Below, in pieces: positions 29,560 to 38,367 of a stretch of 47,841 nt of DNA. The DNA is from Campylobacterota bacterium. GTDB taxonomy: Bacteria; Campylobacterota; Campylobacteria; Campylobacterales; Sulfurovaceae. The notes beneath the pieces were generated by a model, which was given only the letters and a program-made list of their open reading frames with translations, did not search any database and had not been told where the DNA came from. The translations under genes were made by a program, and so were the position numbers. The stretch spans positions 1-47,841 of the forward strand of contig JAADFE010000088.1 of the NCBI GenBank assembly GCA_013153055.1. The letters run 5' to 3'. Numbering within the stretch: position 1 is the stretch's first letter; every line of letters starts with the position of its first letter.

Positions 29560-29853
29560 ATGAATGGTTTTGGAAGAAAAAGAAAAAAGAGAAATATAGA
29601 GATTGACCACTCAAAGGTCTGTTTTAAACCTTGTGGAGTAAGAGCCAATCAGCTTGAACATATCATACTTTATGAAGATGAGATGGAAGCGATACGATTG
29701 GCAGATTTCAAATCTCTATATCAACAAGAGTCAGCTGATAAAATGGAAATTTCAAGAACCACATTTTCAAGGTTAGTAGAGTCAGCAAGAAAAAAAATAG
29801 CTGATGCTCTACTTCATCAAAAAGCTATTAAAATAGAACAAAGAAACAATTAA
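29560..29853 (+). CDS. DUF134 family HTH DNA-binding protein
   Basis: RKRKKRNIE...CFKPCGVRANQLEHIILYEDEMEAIRLADFKSLYQQESADKMEISRTTFSRLVESARKKIADAL. Confidence 0.88.
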   Translation: MNGFGRKRKKRNIEIDHSKVCFKPCGVRANQLEHIILYEDEMEAIRLADFKSLYQQESADKMEISRTTFSRLVESARKKIADALLHQKAIKIEQRNN

Positions 29854-29865
29854 AAGGATATAAAA

Positions 29866-30081
29866 ATGAGAAATCAAGGAAATGGAAGAGGACGAGGTCA
29901 TGGACTTAGAGATGGTCATGGTGCAGGAAATGGCATGGGAAGAGGCAGAGGTCTCAGAGATGGAACTGGTCAAGGAAGAGGTAAAGGTGGTGTAAATAGA
30001 AACACTCAAAGTTGTCAAGGAAATGGTCAAGGTCGTGGATTGGGAGCAGGAAGAGGAAAGGGTCAAAATAGAAATTTTTAA
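29866..30081 (+). CDS. Gly/Arg-rich low-complexity protein downstream of DUF134
   Basis: GNGRGRGHGLRDGHGAGNGMGRGRGLRDGTGQGRGKGG...; tight linkage after DUF134 with SD-like aaaagga. Confidence 0.65.
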   Translation: MRNQGNGRGRGHGLRDGHGAGNGMGRGRGLRDGTGQGRGKGGVNRNTQSCQGNGQGRGLGAGRGKGQNRNF

Positions 30082-30087
30082 AATATT

Positions 30088-30118
30088 TAACACTAAATTA
30101 ACACTACTCGTATATTAT
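30088..30118 (+). promoter_or_regulatory. Predicted RR operator + -10: TAACA-CTAAAT-TAACA-N9-TATTAT
   Basis: TTTAACACTAAATTAACACTACTCGTATATTAT upstream of TonB receptor. Confidence 0.7.
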
Positions 30119-30154
30119 AAGCTTATGATTATAATATAGAAGGAGTGAAACTAA

Positions 30155-32182
30155 ATGAGAAAGACAATCTATCTATCATTAGTGTGTGTTGGATTTTTAA
30201 ATGCAGCAGAGCAATTAGAGGATATTGATATTGTAGAACAGGCTACAAGTGAAGTGGTTGAGAATGTTAGCAATGAGGAGATAAAGAGTGCTGACTTAGC
30301 AGAGGCTTTACAGAGAAATATCCCTAGTGTATCGATGATAAGGAGAAGTGGAATTGCCAATGATATTATCCTAAGAGGACAGACTAGAGATAATATCAAT
30401 GTTGTTATTGATGGTGCAAAAGTTTGTGGTGCTTGTGTAAATAGAATGGACCCTCCTACATCACATGTAGTTACAAGCGTTATTGATGAGGTAGAGGTCA
30501 CAGAGGGACCTTTTGATGTTGAGGATTTTGGAACACTCAGTGGTGCTGTTAAAGTGACAACCAAAAAGCCAAGCAAAAAGCTAAGTGGAGAGATTGGAGC
30601 AAATGTAGGTTCATTTGGTTATCAAAAGTTCTTTGGTACTCTAAGTGGTGGAACTGATAAAGTTAGAGTTTTATTTACAGCTTCTAATGAAAAGAGTGAA
30701 CAGTATGAAGATGGTGATGGTAATGATTTGGCTACTCAGCTAAAAAACTATACAGCCACTAGAGGTTTGAGTGCTTATAATTATGCCCCAAAATATGAGG
30801 ATATGGATGCCTTTGAAAAGAGTACTATGATGGGTAAAGTCTTTATAGATGTAGCTGATAATCAAGAGCTTAGATTTAGCTATACAGCCAATAGAAGTGA
30901 TGATGTACTATACCCATCAAGTAAAATGGATGCTATATATGATGATAGTGATATAGCCAACTTTGAATATATTGCTAAAGATTTAGGGAAATTTTCTAAA
31001 AAATTATATTTTCAAGTATATAACTCTCAAGTAGAACATCCTATGAGTACAGAGTACAGAAATATAGGGCAAGAGAAGTATATGACTCATAAGCTAACAA
31101 CAGAGATGACAGGTATTAAGCTAAAAAACAGTGTTGATATTTTTGGTGACAGAGAGATTACTTATGGTATCGATAGTGGCAAAAGAAATTGGGATGGTCA
31201 CTATTATACAACAACAGTAGCCAATGGTGCTACAAAAGAGACTGGAACAAGTATTGATGATGTTGATACCGATAATGTTGGTGTTTTTGTAAAATGTAAA
31301 AGACAAATAGGTGATATAGATGTAGCATGGGGAGCTAGATATGATGATACTTCTATAGATACAAAATCTCAAACAGAGAGAGATAGAGACTATAATGCTT
31401 TTTCTGCAAATATTTTTACTACATATAAATTAGATAATGATACAAATATATTTGGTGGATTTGGAAAATCTAGTAGAGTTCCAGATGCAAGAGAGCTTTA
31501 TAATACTAAGTATAAAAAGTTAGATGATGGAACTATGCAGAGAATAGTCAATGGTAATCCAAATTTAAAACAGACAAAAAATTACGAAGTTGATTTAGGA
31601 GTAGAGAAGTTTTTTGCAAATGGAAAGATAAAAGCAAAAACATTCTATTCCAAACTAGAGGATTATATATATTATAACAGTAGCAAGATGATGAATAATT
31701 TTGAAAATATTGATGCTCATATATATGGTGCAGAGATTAATGGAAACTATTTAATTAGTGATGATATAAGTTTTGATGCAGGAGTAGCATATAAAAAAGG
31801 TAAAAAGGATACATTACCTACAAATCAAACCGATAAAGATTTAGCAAATATATCACCAATTAAACTAAATGCTTCATTAAATTATGATTATGATGACCAA
31901 GGTTCTGTTCAATTCTCAGTCGTATCAGCAGGAAAATGGGATGATATAGATAGTCAAAATGGTGAACAAGAGTTAGATGGATATACTGTTTTGAATTTTA
32001 AAACAAGTAGAGAGTTTAATAACGGTGTAGTATTGACAGCAGGAGTTGATAATATAACAGATGAGACTTATGCTATAACCAATACATACAAAGATTTGAT
32101 TTTAATGACAGATAACACTGATACCATGCTTATAAATGAACCTGGTAGATACTTTTATCTCAATGCTAAATATCAGTTTTAG
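30155..32182 (+). CDS. TonB-dependent receptor, copper-receptor (OprC/NosA)-like
   Basis: Plug: IILRGQTRDNINVVIDGAKVCGACVNRMDPPTSHV...VEVTEGPFDVEDFGTLSGAVKVTTKKP; NRMDPPTSH signature as I recall for OprC-type receptors. Confidence 0.78.
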   Translation: MRKTIYLSLVCVGFLNAAEQLEDIDIVEQATSEVVENVSNEEIKSADLAEALQRNIPSVSMIRRSGIANDIILRGQTRDNINVVIDGAKVCGACVNRMDPPTSHVVTSVIDEVEVTEGPFDVEDFGTLSGAVKVTTKKPSKKLSGEIGANVGSFGYQKFFGTLSGGTDKVRVLFTASNEKSEQYEDGDGNDLATQLKNYTATRGLSAYNYAPKYEDMDAFEKSTMMGKVFIDVADNQELRFSYTANRSDDVLYPSSKMDAIYDDSDIANFEYIAKDLGKFSKKLYFQVYNSQVEHPMSTEYRNIGQEKYMTHKLTTEMTGIKLKNSVDIFGDREITYGIDSGKRNWDGHYYTTTVANGATKETGTSIDDVDTDNVGVFVKCKRQIGDIDVAWGARYDDTSIDTKSQTERDRDYNAFSANIFTTYKLDNDTNIFGGFGKSSRVPDARELYNTKYKKLDDGTMQRIVNGNPNLKQTKNYEVDLGVEKFFANGKIKAKTFYSKLEDYIYYNSSKMMNNFENIDAHIYGAEINGNYLISDDISFDAGVAYKKGKKDTLPTNQTDKDLANISPIKLNASLNYDYDDQGSVQFSVVSAGKWDDIDSQNGEQELDGYTVLNFKTSREFNNGVVLTAGVDNITDETYAITNTYKDLILMTDNTDTMLINEPGRYFYLNAKYQF

Positions 32183-32195
32183 TAATCCACTTAAA

Positions 32196-32221
32196 TTAGA
32201 CTAGTTTTGAAACTAGTCTAA
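32196..32221. terminator. Bidirectional stem-loop between convergent genes
   Basis: TTAGACTAGTTTTGAAACTAGTCTAA. Confidence 0.7.
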
Positions 32222-32225
32222 TGAT

Positions 32226-33572
32226 TTAATTTCTACCGTATCTTCTTCCTTGTCCCTGTTCTTGACCTTGTTCTTGATTTTGTGAAGAATCGTTTTCATG
32301 TTCATTTTGAGGATATTCTGTATGACAATAATTTACTCCATTGATTTCTCCTAATGAACAGCAACCATTTTCTATTCCTATATTTTGAAGACCTTTGTCA
32401 AATGCCCAATAGTGATTATAACTAGCATCTCTTAAGACGGTGAACGCATCTAATATATCAGTCGCATTAGACTCTTGTGCCATAGTTATTCTCTCATTTA
32501 AATCATTGATATCAGTAACTTCTACCATACAACCAACTTCTAAGGCATCTTTTTCAGATTGAATGCCTTTTTCATATAGTACATTATATAGATTTTGAAT
32601 TGCTGGTATGTCATAAACGCCTATTGGCAAATCTTCAAATGCTGTATTACTACTTGCAACAGGATTAATTACATTTGTTAGGTTTTCTTCTGATAAATTA
32701 TATTTTTTTACTATTGATTGAACAGTTTGAACATGTGTTGTTTCAGACCTTTCAGCAATATTTTTTAGTTGATTAATATTCAAAGCACTATTTTCTGAAT
32801 GATAGTTATATAAATTTATATATACATCATGAGCTAGTCTCTCTTCATTACCCATATATGATATAGCATCTTTTAAATCTTGTGTTAATGTTGATAGAGG
32901 ATAGCTATTTATATCAAAAGTTCCATTTTGCCCATGTTCATCATTTGAAGAGTTCTGGTTACAAGTACTGTTTTCATCATATTCATATCGATAACTATTA
33001 TCTTCCCATGTATTTAAACTATATTCATAATGTTGTTCTGCTGTAGTAGTTGTTACATCAATTGAACCATCATAATCTTCATCTAATTCGTTAGCTAAAT
33101 CTGGGTTAATAGCTAAAATTTCATTATCACTTTCTAAGCTACTTATATTTATTTCACTATTTAGAGAAGTTAACTCTTCTATAATTTCATCAGGTATTGT
33201 TATTCCATTTGATGGGTCATTATCAACATCTAAAGATTGTAAAACTCTTAGTATAAGAACTTTTGTATCTTCATCTCCATTGGCTAAGCTATCAGGTGTT
33301 ATCAATCCTTTATCATCAGGTGCAGCTTCTCCAAGATTTAGTTTACCTATATAAAACTTTACATTATCCCCTGTTTTAAAGTTAAATCTTCCATAGTTAT
33401 CAGTAGTTCCAGTTTCTCCACTACTAGTTTTATACTCAGCACCTGCAACTGGTGAATCTATAAAATATCCCGTTTGTACAGAAGAATCATCACTATCACT
33501 ACTACTTCCACATCCAATTAATAGTACTGATACAACTGTAGATATCGTTCCTAAAGTTAATATTTTTTTCAT
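32226..33572 (-). CDS. DUF2202 lipoprotein copy B with extra N-terminal domain and Cys/RG-rich tail
   Basis: Lipobox VSVLLIGCGSS; MGNEERLAHDVYINLYNYH...ALEVGCMVEVTDINDL; C-term NGCCSLGEINGVNYCHTEYPQNE...QEQGQGRRYGRN. Confidence 0.85.
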   Translation of the reverse strand: MKKILTLGTISTVVSVLLIGCGSSSDSDDSSVQTGYFIDSPVAGAEYKTSSGETGTTDNYGRFNFKTGDNVKFYIGKLNLGEAAPDDKGLITPDSLANGDEDTKVLILRVLQSLDVDNDPSNGITIPDEIIEELTSLNSEINISSLESDNEILAINPDLANELDEDYDGSIDVTTTTAEQHYEYSLNTWEDNSYRYEYDENSTCNQNSSNDEHGQNGTFDINSYPLSTLTQDLKDAISYMGNEERLAHDVYINLYNYHSENSALNINQLKNIAERSETTHVQTVQSIVKKYNLSEENLTNVINPVASSNTAFEDLPIGVYDIPAIQNLYNVLYEKGIQSEKDALEVGCMVEVTDINDLNERITMAQESNATDILDAFTVLRDASYNHYWAFDKGLQNIGIENGCCSLGEINGVNYCHTEYPQNEHENDSSQNQEQGQEQGQGRRYGRN

Positions 33573-33600
33573 CTCTTTATCCTTTTGTAGTTTTGGTAAA

Positions 33601-33631
33601 AGTTTAATATAATTTTGTTAATTAAATGTTA
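33601..33631 (-). promoter_or_regulatory. Predicted RR operator: TAACA-TTTAAT-TAACA (minus strand), weak -10 TAAACT at N9
   Basis: Reverse complement reads GGTAACATTTAATTAACAAAATTATATTAAACT upstream of DUF2202-B. Confidence 0.6.
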
Positions 33632-33720
33632 CCTGATTTTTAAAGTATTATTTTATAATTGTTTTATTCATATTTGATTAATATATAGATGATAGAATAC
33701 ATCTTAAAAAAGGATAGTTA

Positions 33721-34629
33721 ATGAAAAAAATAGCAATAGCAACAACTTTATCGTTTATGTTGACATCTATATTAGTAGCTCAACCAAATATGCAAAAGAA
33801 TCCAGAGGGTATGAAAAAATTAGCTCAAATGGCAGGAGAAAAGAGTCCATATTATAGAACAAAAAAAGAGGCTTTTCCAAAAGATTATTTTTTAGTTAGT
33901 CAAAACTTACCATTTCTAGTAGGTGTTGCACTATTTCATCCTAATAGTGATGAACTAAATTTGACAAAAGAGCAATTATCTAAATTAGCTGAGATGAAAA
34001 AAACTATAGTTCCTGTATCAGCTAAAAATGCAAAAGCAGTTAAAAGTATGGAACTAGAGTTAGCAAAAGCTATAGTAGAAGAGAAAAAAACTCCAGAGAG
34101 TCAATATGAATTGGTAGATAAAATAGCAAAAGCAAAAGCAGATATGACAAAAGCACATTTAAAATGTATCAATACAGTTCAAAATCTACTTTCAGATGAA
34201 CAGTTCAAAACTCTTTTAAAACTAGCTACTCAAAAAGGAAAATCAAAAAATAATTTAGTAGCTAAAAAAAGTAATCCAGAAGCTGAAAATTTATTCAAAA
34301 CAAAATGTGCATCATGTCATACAATGACAAAACCAACTGATATGTCAAATTTAGTAGCACCTGCGATTATGGGTGTAATGCGTCATGTAAAAATGAGTTA
34401 TCCAGCCAAAGATAAAGCAGTAGCATTTATGAAAGATTATGTATTGAATCCATCAGAGAGTAAAGCTATATGTATGCCTAAAAAAATTAAAAAATTTGGA
34501 GTTATGCCATCTCAAAAAGGTGTTGTATCTGAAGCTGAACTAGATGTTATACTTCCATGGTTATATGATAATTTCCCTCCAAAAGGATTTAAAGGAATGG
34601 GGCATGGGAATGGCATGAAAATGAGATAA
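33721..34629 (+). CDS. Periplasmic protein: Spy/CpxP-like helical region fused to c-type cytochrome domain
   Basis: Signal peptide; LNLTKEQLSKLAEMKK...LLSDEQFKTLLKL (LTXXQ-like); CASCHTM heme site; tail GMGHGNGMKMR. Confidence 0.7.
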   Translation: MKKIAIATTLSFMLTSILVAQPNMQKNPEGMKKLAQMAGEKSPYYRTKKEAFPKDYFLVSQNLPFLVGVALFHPNSDELNLTKEQLSKLAEMKKTIVPVSAKNAKAVKSMELELAKAIVEEKKTPESQYELVDKIAKAKADMTKAHLKCINTVQNLLSDEQFKTLLKLATQKGKSKNNLVAKKSNPEAENLFKTKCASCHTMTKPTDMSNLVAPAIMGVMRHVKMSYPAKDKAVAFMKDYVLNPSESKAICMPKKIKKFGVMPSQKGVVSEAELDVILPWLYDNFPPKGFKGMGHGNGMKMR

Positions 34630-34649
34630 TAAAAATATTATCTCATTTT
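34618..34649. terminator. Perfect 14-bp stem-loop overlapping the cytochrome stop, between convergent genes
   Basis: AAAATGAGATAATA-aaaa-TATTATCTCATTTT. Confidence 0.75.
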
Positions 34650-34658
34650 GGGTAGTGG

Positions 34659-35453
34659 TTATCTCCAACCACCACCTCCCATTCCTCTACCGTGACCTTG
34701 TCCCCGTCCTTGTCCTTGTCCTTGTCCTCGTCCACCACCTTTTTCATTTTGTGGATATTCAGGATGACAATACTCTTGTCCTATAGAACAACAACCGTTA
34801 GAGACTCCTAGCTGTTTTAATCCTTTATCAAAAGCCCAATAGTGGTTATAACTTCCTTTTCTTAGAAAATCATAAGTTTGTAAAACATCTTGAGCATTAG
34901 CTCTTTGAGCTTGAGAAATATATTTGTTCAAATCATTAATATCTGTAACTTCTACCATACAACCTACCTCTAGGGCATCTCTTTGAGAACGGATACCTTT
35001 GTTATATAGTTGATTAAATAGAGACTGTATATGGCTATTTTGATAACGACCTACTTGTTGGTTAGGAGTTGGTACACCATATTTTTGAGCTAAATCTTTT
35101 ACAGCGTCGATATGTCTACTCTCTGAACGAGTTGCAATTTGAGATAGTTGATTAAGAGGTTGTTTTTGATATATAGATAGATATACCTCTTTTGCTAGAC
35201 GCTCCTCTTCGTACATATAAGATAAAGATTCTTTGACATCATTTGTAATTGAATTTCTATTATATGAACTAGTTGATGGTGCTTGTTGATTAGTAGTTCT
35301 TGTTTGTCCAAAACTTTGATTACTATTGTAACCATTACCATTGTTTCCCATACATCCTGTTGCAAATATTGCTACAACAGCTATTGTAGATAGCATTTTT
35401 GTATATTTCATCATTGAAAATCCTTTATAGTTTTTCAAATTATAACTTTTCAA
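34659..35453 (-). CDS. DUF2202 lipoprotein copy C with Cys motif and RG/GQ-rich tail
   Basis: MYEEERLAKEVYLSIYQKQ...ALEVGCMVEVTDINDLNKY; NGCCSIGQEYCHPEYPQNEKGGGRGQGQGQGRGQGHGRGMGGGGWR; lipobox AVVAIFATGCMGN. Confidence 0.87.
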   Translation of the reverse strand: MKSYNLKNYKGFSMMKYTKMLSTIAVVAIFATGCMGNNGNGYNSNQSFGQTRTTNQQAPSTSSYNRNSITNDVKESLSYMYEEERLAKEVYLSIYQKQPLNQLSQIATRSESRHIDAVKDLAQKYGVPTPNQQVGRYQNSHIQSLFNQLYNKGIRSQRDALEVGCMVEVTDINDLNKYISQAQRANAQDVLQTYDFLRKGSYNHYWAFDKGLKQLGVSNGCCSIGQEYCHPEYPQNEKGGGRGQGQGQGRGQGHGRGMGGGGWR

Positions 35454-35577
35454 TGTGAACTGTAGATAAAATGGTAAAAAAATATATTTTAAACTTTAAA
35501 TTAAATCTTTTAACAATTTTCGGTATAATCTGCGTCATTACTTCGGGGCTTAGTGTAGCCCTATCCAAGGATAAAAA

Positions 35578-36378
35578 ATGATACTAATTGCAGGGCCTTG
35601 TGTGTTAGAGAGCCGTGATAATGTAATGAGAATTGCTGAGTCTCTTATGCCTTATCATGAAGATTGTACAAAAGATTTTTATTTTAAAGCTAGTTTTGAT
35701 AAAGCAAACAGAACAAGCCTAGACTCATTTAGAGGACCTGGGCTTGATGAGGGTCTAAAACTACTCCAAGAGGTCAAAGAGCAGTTTGGATATAAGCTTT
35801 TGACTGATGTGCATGACTATACCCAACCAAAAGCAGTAGCAGAGGTGGTTGATGTACTTCAAATTCCTGCTTTTTTATGTCGCCAGACAGACCTTTTGGT
35901 AGCTTCAGCCAAGACTGATGCTATAGTCAATATCAAAAAAGGTCAATTCCTAGCACCTCAGGCTATGGAACACTCTGTAGCCAAAGTTCTTAAAACTAGA
36001 GGATTTGATGGAGAGGTCAACTATGAAAACTCTAAAAAATATGGTGTGTGGCTAACGGAGAGAGGTAGTACATTTGGTTATGGAAACTTGGTTGTTGATA
36101 TGAGAGGACTCAAAGTTATGAGAGAGTTTGCACCTGTAATATTTGATGCAACTCACTCAGTACAACAACCAGCCTCTGGTGGGGCAACAAGTGGTGGAGA
36201 TAGTTCACTAGTACCATATCTAGCTAGAGGAGCTAGTGCTGTGGGTGTTGATGGGTTCTTTTTTGAGACACACTTTGACCCATCTATTGCTCTAAGTGAT
36301 GGACCAAATATGATAAAACTTGATGAGTTAGAGAAGCTAATAGAGCAAATTGATGCTATTAGGGCTATTGTGGAGTAA
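35578..36378 (+). CDS. kdsA: 3-deoxy-8-phosphooctulonate synthase
   Basis: [61 protein letters not shown]. Confidence 0.95.
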   Translation: MILIAGPCVLESRDNVMRIAESLMPYHEDCTKDFYFKASFDKANRTSLDSFRGPGLDEGLKLLQEVKEQFGYKLLTDVHDYTQPKAVAEVVDVLQIPAFLCRQTDLLVASAKTDAIVNIKKGQFLAPQAMEHSVAKVLKTRGFDGEVNYENSKKYGVWLTERGSTFGYGNLVVDMRGLKVMREFAPVIFDATHSVQQPASGGATSGGDSSLVPYLARGASAVGVDGFFFETHFDPSIALSDGPNMIKLDELEKLIEQIDAIRAIVE

Positions 36379-36381
36379 CAC

Positions 36382-36412
36382 TTTTTCGGGGCTAAAGCCT
36401 CCGATTCTAAAA
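36382..36412 (+). repeat. Dispersed palindromic element, copy between kdsA and ribH
   Basis: TTTTTCGGGGCTAAAGCCTCCGATTCTAAAA; reverse complement matches 18611-18641 at 27/31 positions. Confidence 0.6.
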
Positions 36413-36433
36413 TATAAATAAAAAAGGAAAACA

Positions 36434-36910
36434 ATGAATATAGTAGAGGGACAGTTAACAGTTAACAAAAACAAAAAAGTAGCAATTATAAACGCTAGAT
36501 TTAACCATTTTATTACTGATAGATTGGTAGAAGGTGCAAAAGATGCCTATATCAGACATGGTGGAGATGAGAGTGATTTGGATTTAATCTTAGTACCAGG
36601 TGCTTTTGAGGTTCCATTTGCACTTGATAGAGCATTAGCTAGTGGAAAATATGATGCTATCTGTTGTCTAGGTGCTGTAATTCGTGGGGCTACTCCACAT
36701 TTTGATTATGTATCTGCTGAGGCTACAAAAGGTGTGGCAAATATGGCACTAAAGTATGGCAAACCTGTAACTTTTGGAGTTTTGACAGTTGATAGTATAG
36801 AACAAGCGATAGAGAGAGCTGGTACAAAAGCAGGAAACAAAGGTGCTGAGGCTATGGTGAGTCTGATAGAGATTATAAATCTATACGAGAGAATTGATAA
36901 TGGCAACTAG
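36434..36910 (+). CDS. ribH: 6,7-dimethyl-8-ribityllumazine synthase
   Basis: [48 protein letters not shown]. Confidence 0.95.
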   Translation: MNIVEGQLTVNKNKKVAIINARFNHFITDRLVEGAKDAYIRHGGDESDLDLILVPGAFEVPFALDRALASGKYDAICCLGAVIRGATPHFDYVSAEATKGVANMALKYGKPVTFGVLTVDSIEQAIERAGTKAGNKGAEAMVSLIEIINLYERIDNGN

Positions 36911-37295
36911 ACACCAAGCAAGAACGGCAGTTGTAGGACTACTCTATGCTTATGATTTGGGTAATGAGAACATCTCAAAATTTTCAGATGAGATACTAGA
37001 AGAGGATAAAATCAGAAACAGACAAAGAGAGTTTTCGCACAATCTTTTTGATGGTACTATCAAAAACCTAGAGAGTATAGATACAGAGATACAAAAACAT
37101 CTAAAAGATTGGGACTACAAATCTATCGGAAAAGTGGAAAAAGCTATCCTGAGATTGGCTACTTATGAGATTATGATAGAGGGAACTGACAAGAGGATTA
37201 TTATCAATGAGGCTATAGAGTTGGCAAAGGCTTTAGCTGATGAGAAAGCCCCAAGATTTATCAATGCTGTATTAGATGCTATTGGCAAAAAATAA
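36894..37295 (+). CDS. nusB: Transcription antitermination factor NusB
   Basis: [20 protein letters not shown]...[29 protein letters not shown]-like C-terminus. Confidence 0.93.
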   Translation: MIMATRHQARTAVVGLLYAYDLGNENISKFSDEILEEDKIRNRQREFSHNLFDGTIKNLESIDTEIQKHLKDWDYKSIGKVEKAILRLATYEIMIEGTDKRIIINEAIELAKALADEKAPRFINAVLDAIGKK

Positions 37296-37304
37296 AGGAT
37301 AAAA

Positions 37305-38366
37305 ATGGGTGCTTTGCAAAGTAGCAGAATGAGTATAGATGAAGCTGTTGATTTAATTGAAAATGGAGACCTCAAAACTCTAGGAGAGATGGCTTATGCT
37401 AGAAAAAAAGAGCTTCACCCAAAGGGTGTAACCACATTTGTAGTAGATAGAAATATCAACTATACCAATATCTGTTGGGTTGATTGTAAATTTTGTGCAT
37501 TTTATACTCATGAGAAGAAAGAGGATGCCTATATCCTAAGCTTTGATGAGATAGACAAAAAGATAGATGAACTAATCGAAATTGGTGGCACACAGATACT
37601 ATTTCAAGGTGGAGTACACCCAAAACTAGAGATTGAGTGGTATGAAGATTTAGTAGAGCATATTCATAAAAAGTATCCAACAGTTACTATTCATGGCTTT
37701 TCAGCAATAGAGATAGACTATATAGCCAACCGTTCACACCTATCAGTAAGAGAGGTTCTAGCTAGACTCAAAGCAAAAGGTCTCAGCTCAATCCCTGGTG
37801 CTGGTGCAGAGATACTTAGTGATAGAGTCAGAGATATTATAGCTCCTAAAAAACTCAACAAAGACAAGTGGCTAGAGGTACATGAAGAGGCACACAAACT
37901 AGGTATAAAATCGACTGCTACTATGATGTATGGAACTGTTGAGAGTGTAAAAGAGATAGTAGAACATTGGGATTTAATCAGAGAACTCCAAGATAGAACA
38001 GGTGGGTTTAGAGCCTTTATTATGTGGTCGTATCAAAGCGATAATACAGAGCTAAAAAGAGAACTTCCAACCCTAACTAAAACCACCTCAAATCAGTATC
38101 TCAGATACCTAGCAGTAGCTAGACTATTTTTAGATAACTTTAAAAATATACAAAGCTCATGGGTCACACAAGGAAGCTATATAGGTCAACTAGCTCTACT
38201 TTTTGGAGCTAATGATTTAGGTTCTACTATGATGGAAGAGAATGTGGTCTCATCTGCTGGAGTTACCAATAGTATGAACCAAGAGGAGATGATTTCTCTC
38301 ATTAAAGATGTGGGAGAAAATCCAGCCAAGCGAAATACTGCTTATGAGATTTTAGAGAGGTTCTAA
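37305..38366 (+). CDS. mqnC: Cyclic dehypoxanthinyl futalosine synthase (radical SAM)
   Basis: NYTNICWVDCKFCAFYTHEKKEDAYILS radical SAM CxxxCxxC; FQGGVHPKLEIEWYEDL. Confidence 0.9.
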   Translation: MGALQSSRMSIDEAVDLIENGDLKTLGEMAYARKKELHPKGVTTFVVDRNINYTNICWVDCKFCAFYTHEKKEDAYILSFDEIDKKIDELIEIGGTQILFQGGVHPKLEIEWYEDLVEHIHKKYPTVTIHGFSAIEIDYIANRSHLSVREVLARLKAKGLSSIPGAGAEILSDRVRDIIAPKKLNKDKWLEVHEEAHKLGIKSTATMMYGTVESVKEIVEHWDLIRELQDRTGGFRAFIMWSYQSDNTELKRELPTLTKTTSNQYLRYLAVARLFLDNFKNIQSSWVTQGSYIGQLALLFGANDLGSTMMEENVVSSAGVTNSMNQEEMISLIKDVGENPAKRNTAYEILERF

Positions 38367-38367
38367 C

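Noticed and set aside
34676-34740. Short tandem ccttgt repeats, considered as a CRISPR or phase-variable tract
   Set aside because: They encode the GQGQGRGQG tail of DUF2202-C; repeat unit 6 bp keeps frame, and there are no spacers. No CRISPR array seen anywhere in the window.
35425-35462. Possible TAACA operator upstream of DUF2202-C (minus strand GTTCACATTGAAAAGTTATAAT)
   Set aside because: One half-site has one mismatch with the right 9-nt gap, but the upstream half is not recognisable. Not counted in the regulon.
35513-35528. TTAACA near a TATAAT upstream of kdsA, resembling half of the TAACA operator
   Set aside because: Only one half-site; the position 11 nt upstream reads ATTAA and the gap to TATAAT is 8, not 9. 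Probably chance in AT-rich DNA.
36446-36461. TTAACAGTTAACA direct repeat
   Set aside because: Spacing is 6, not 11, and it lies inside the ribH coding start.
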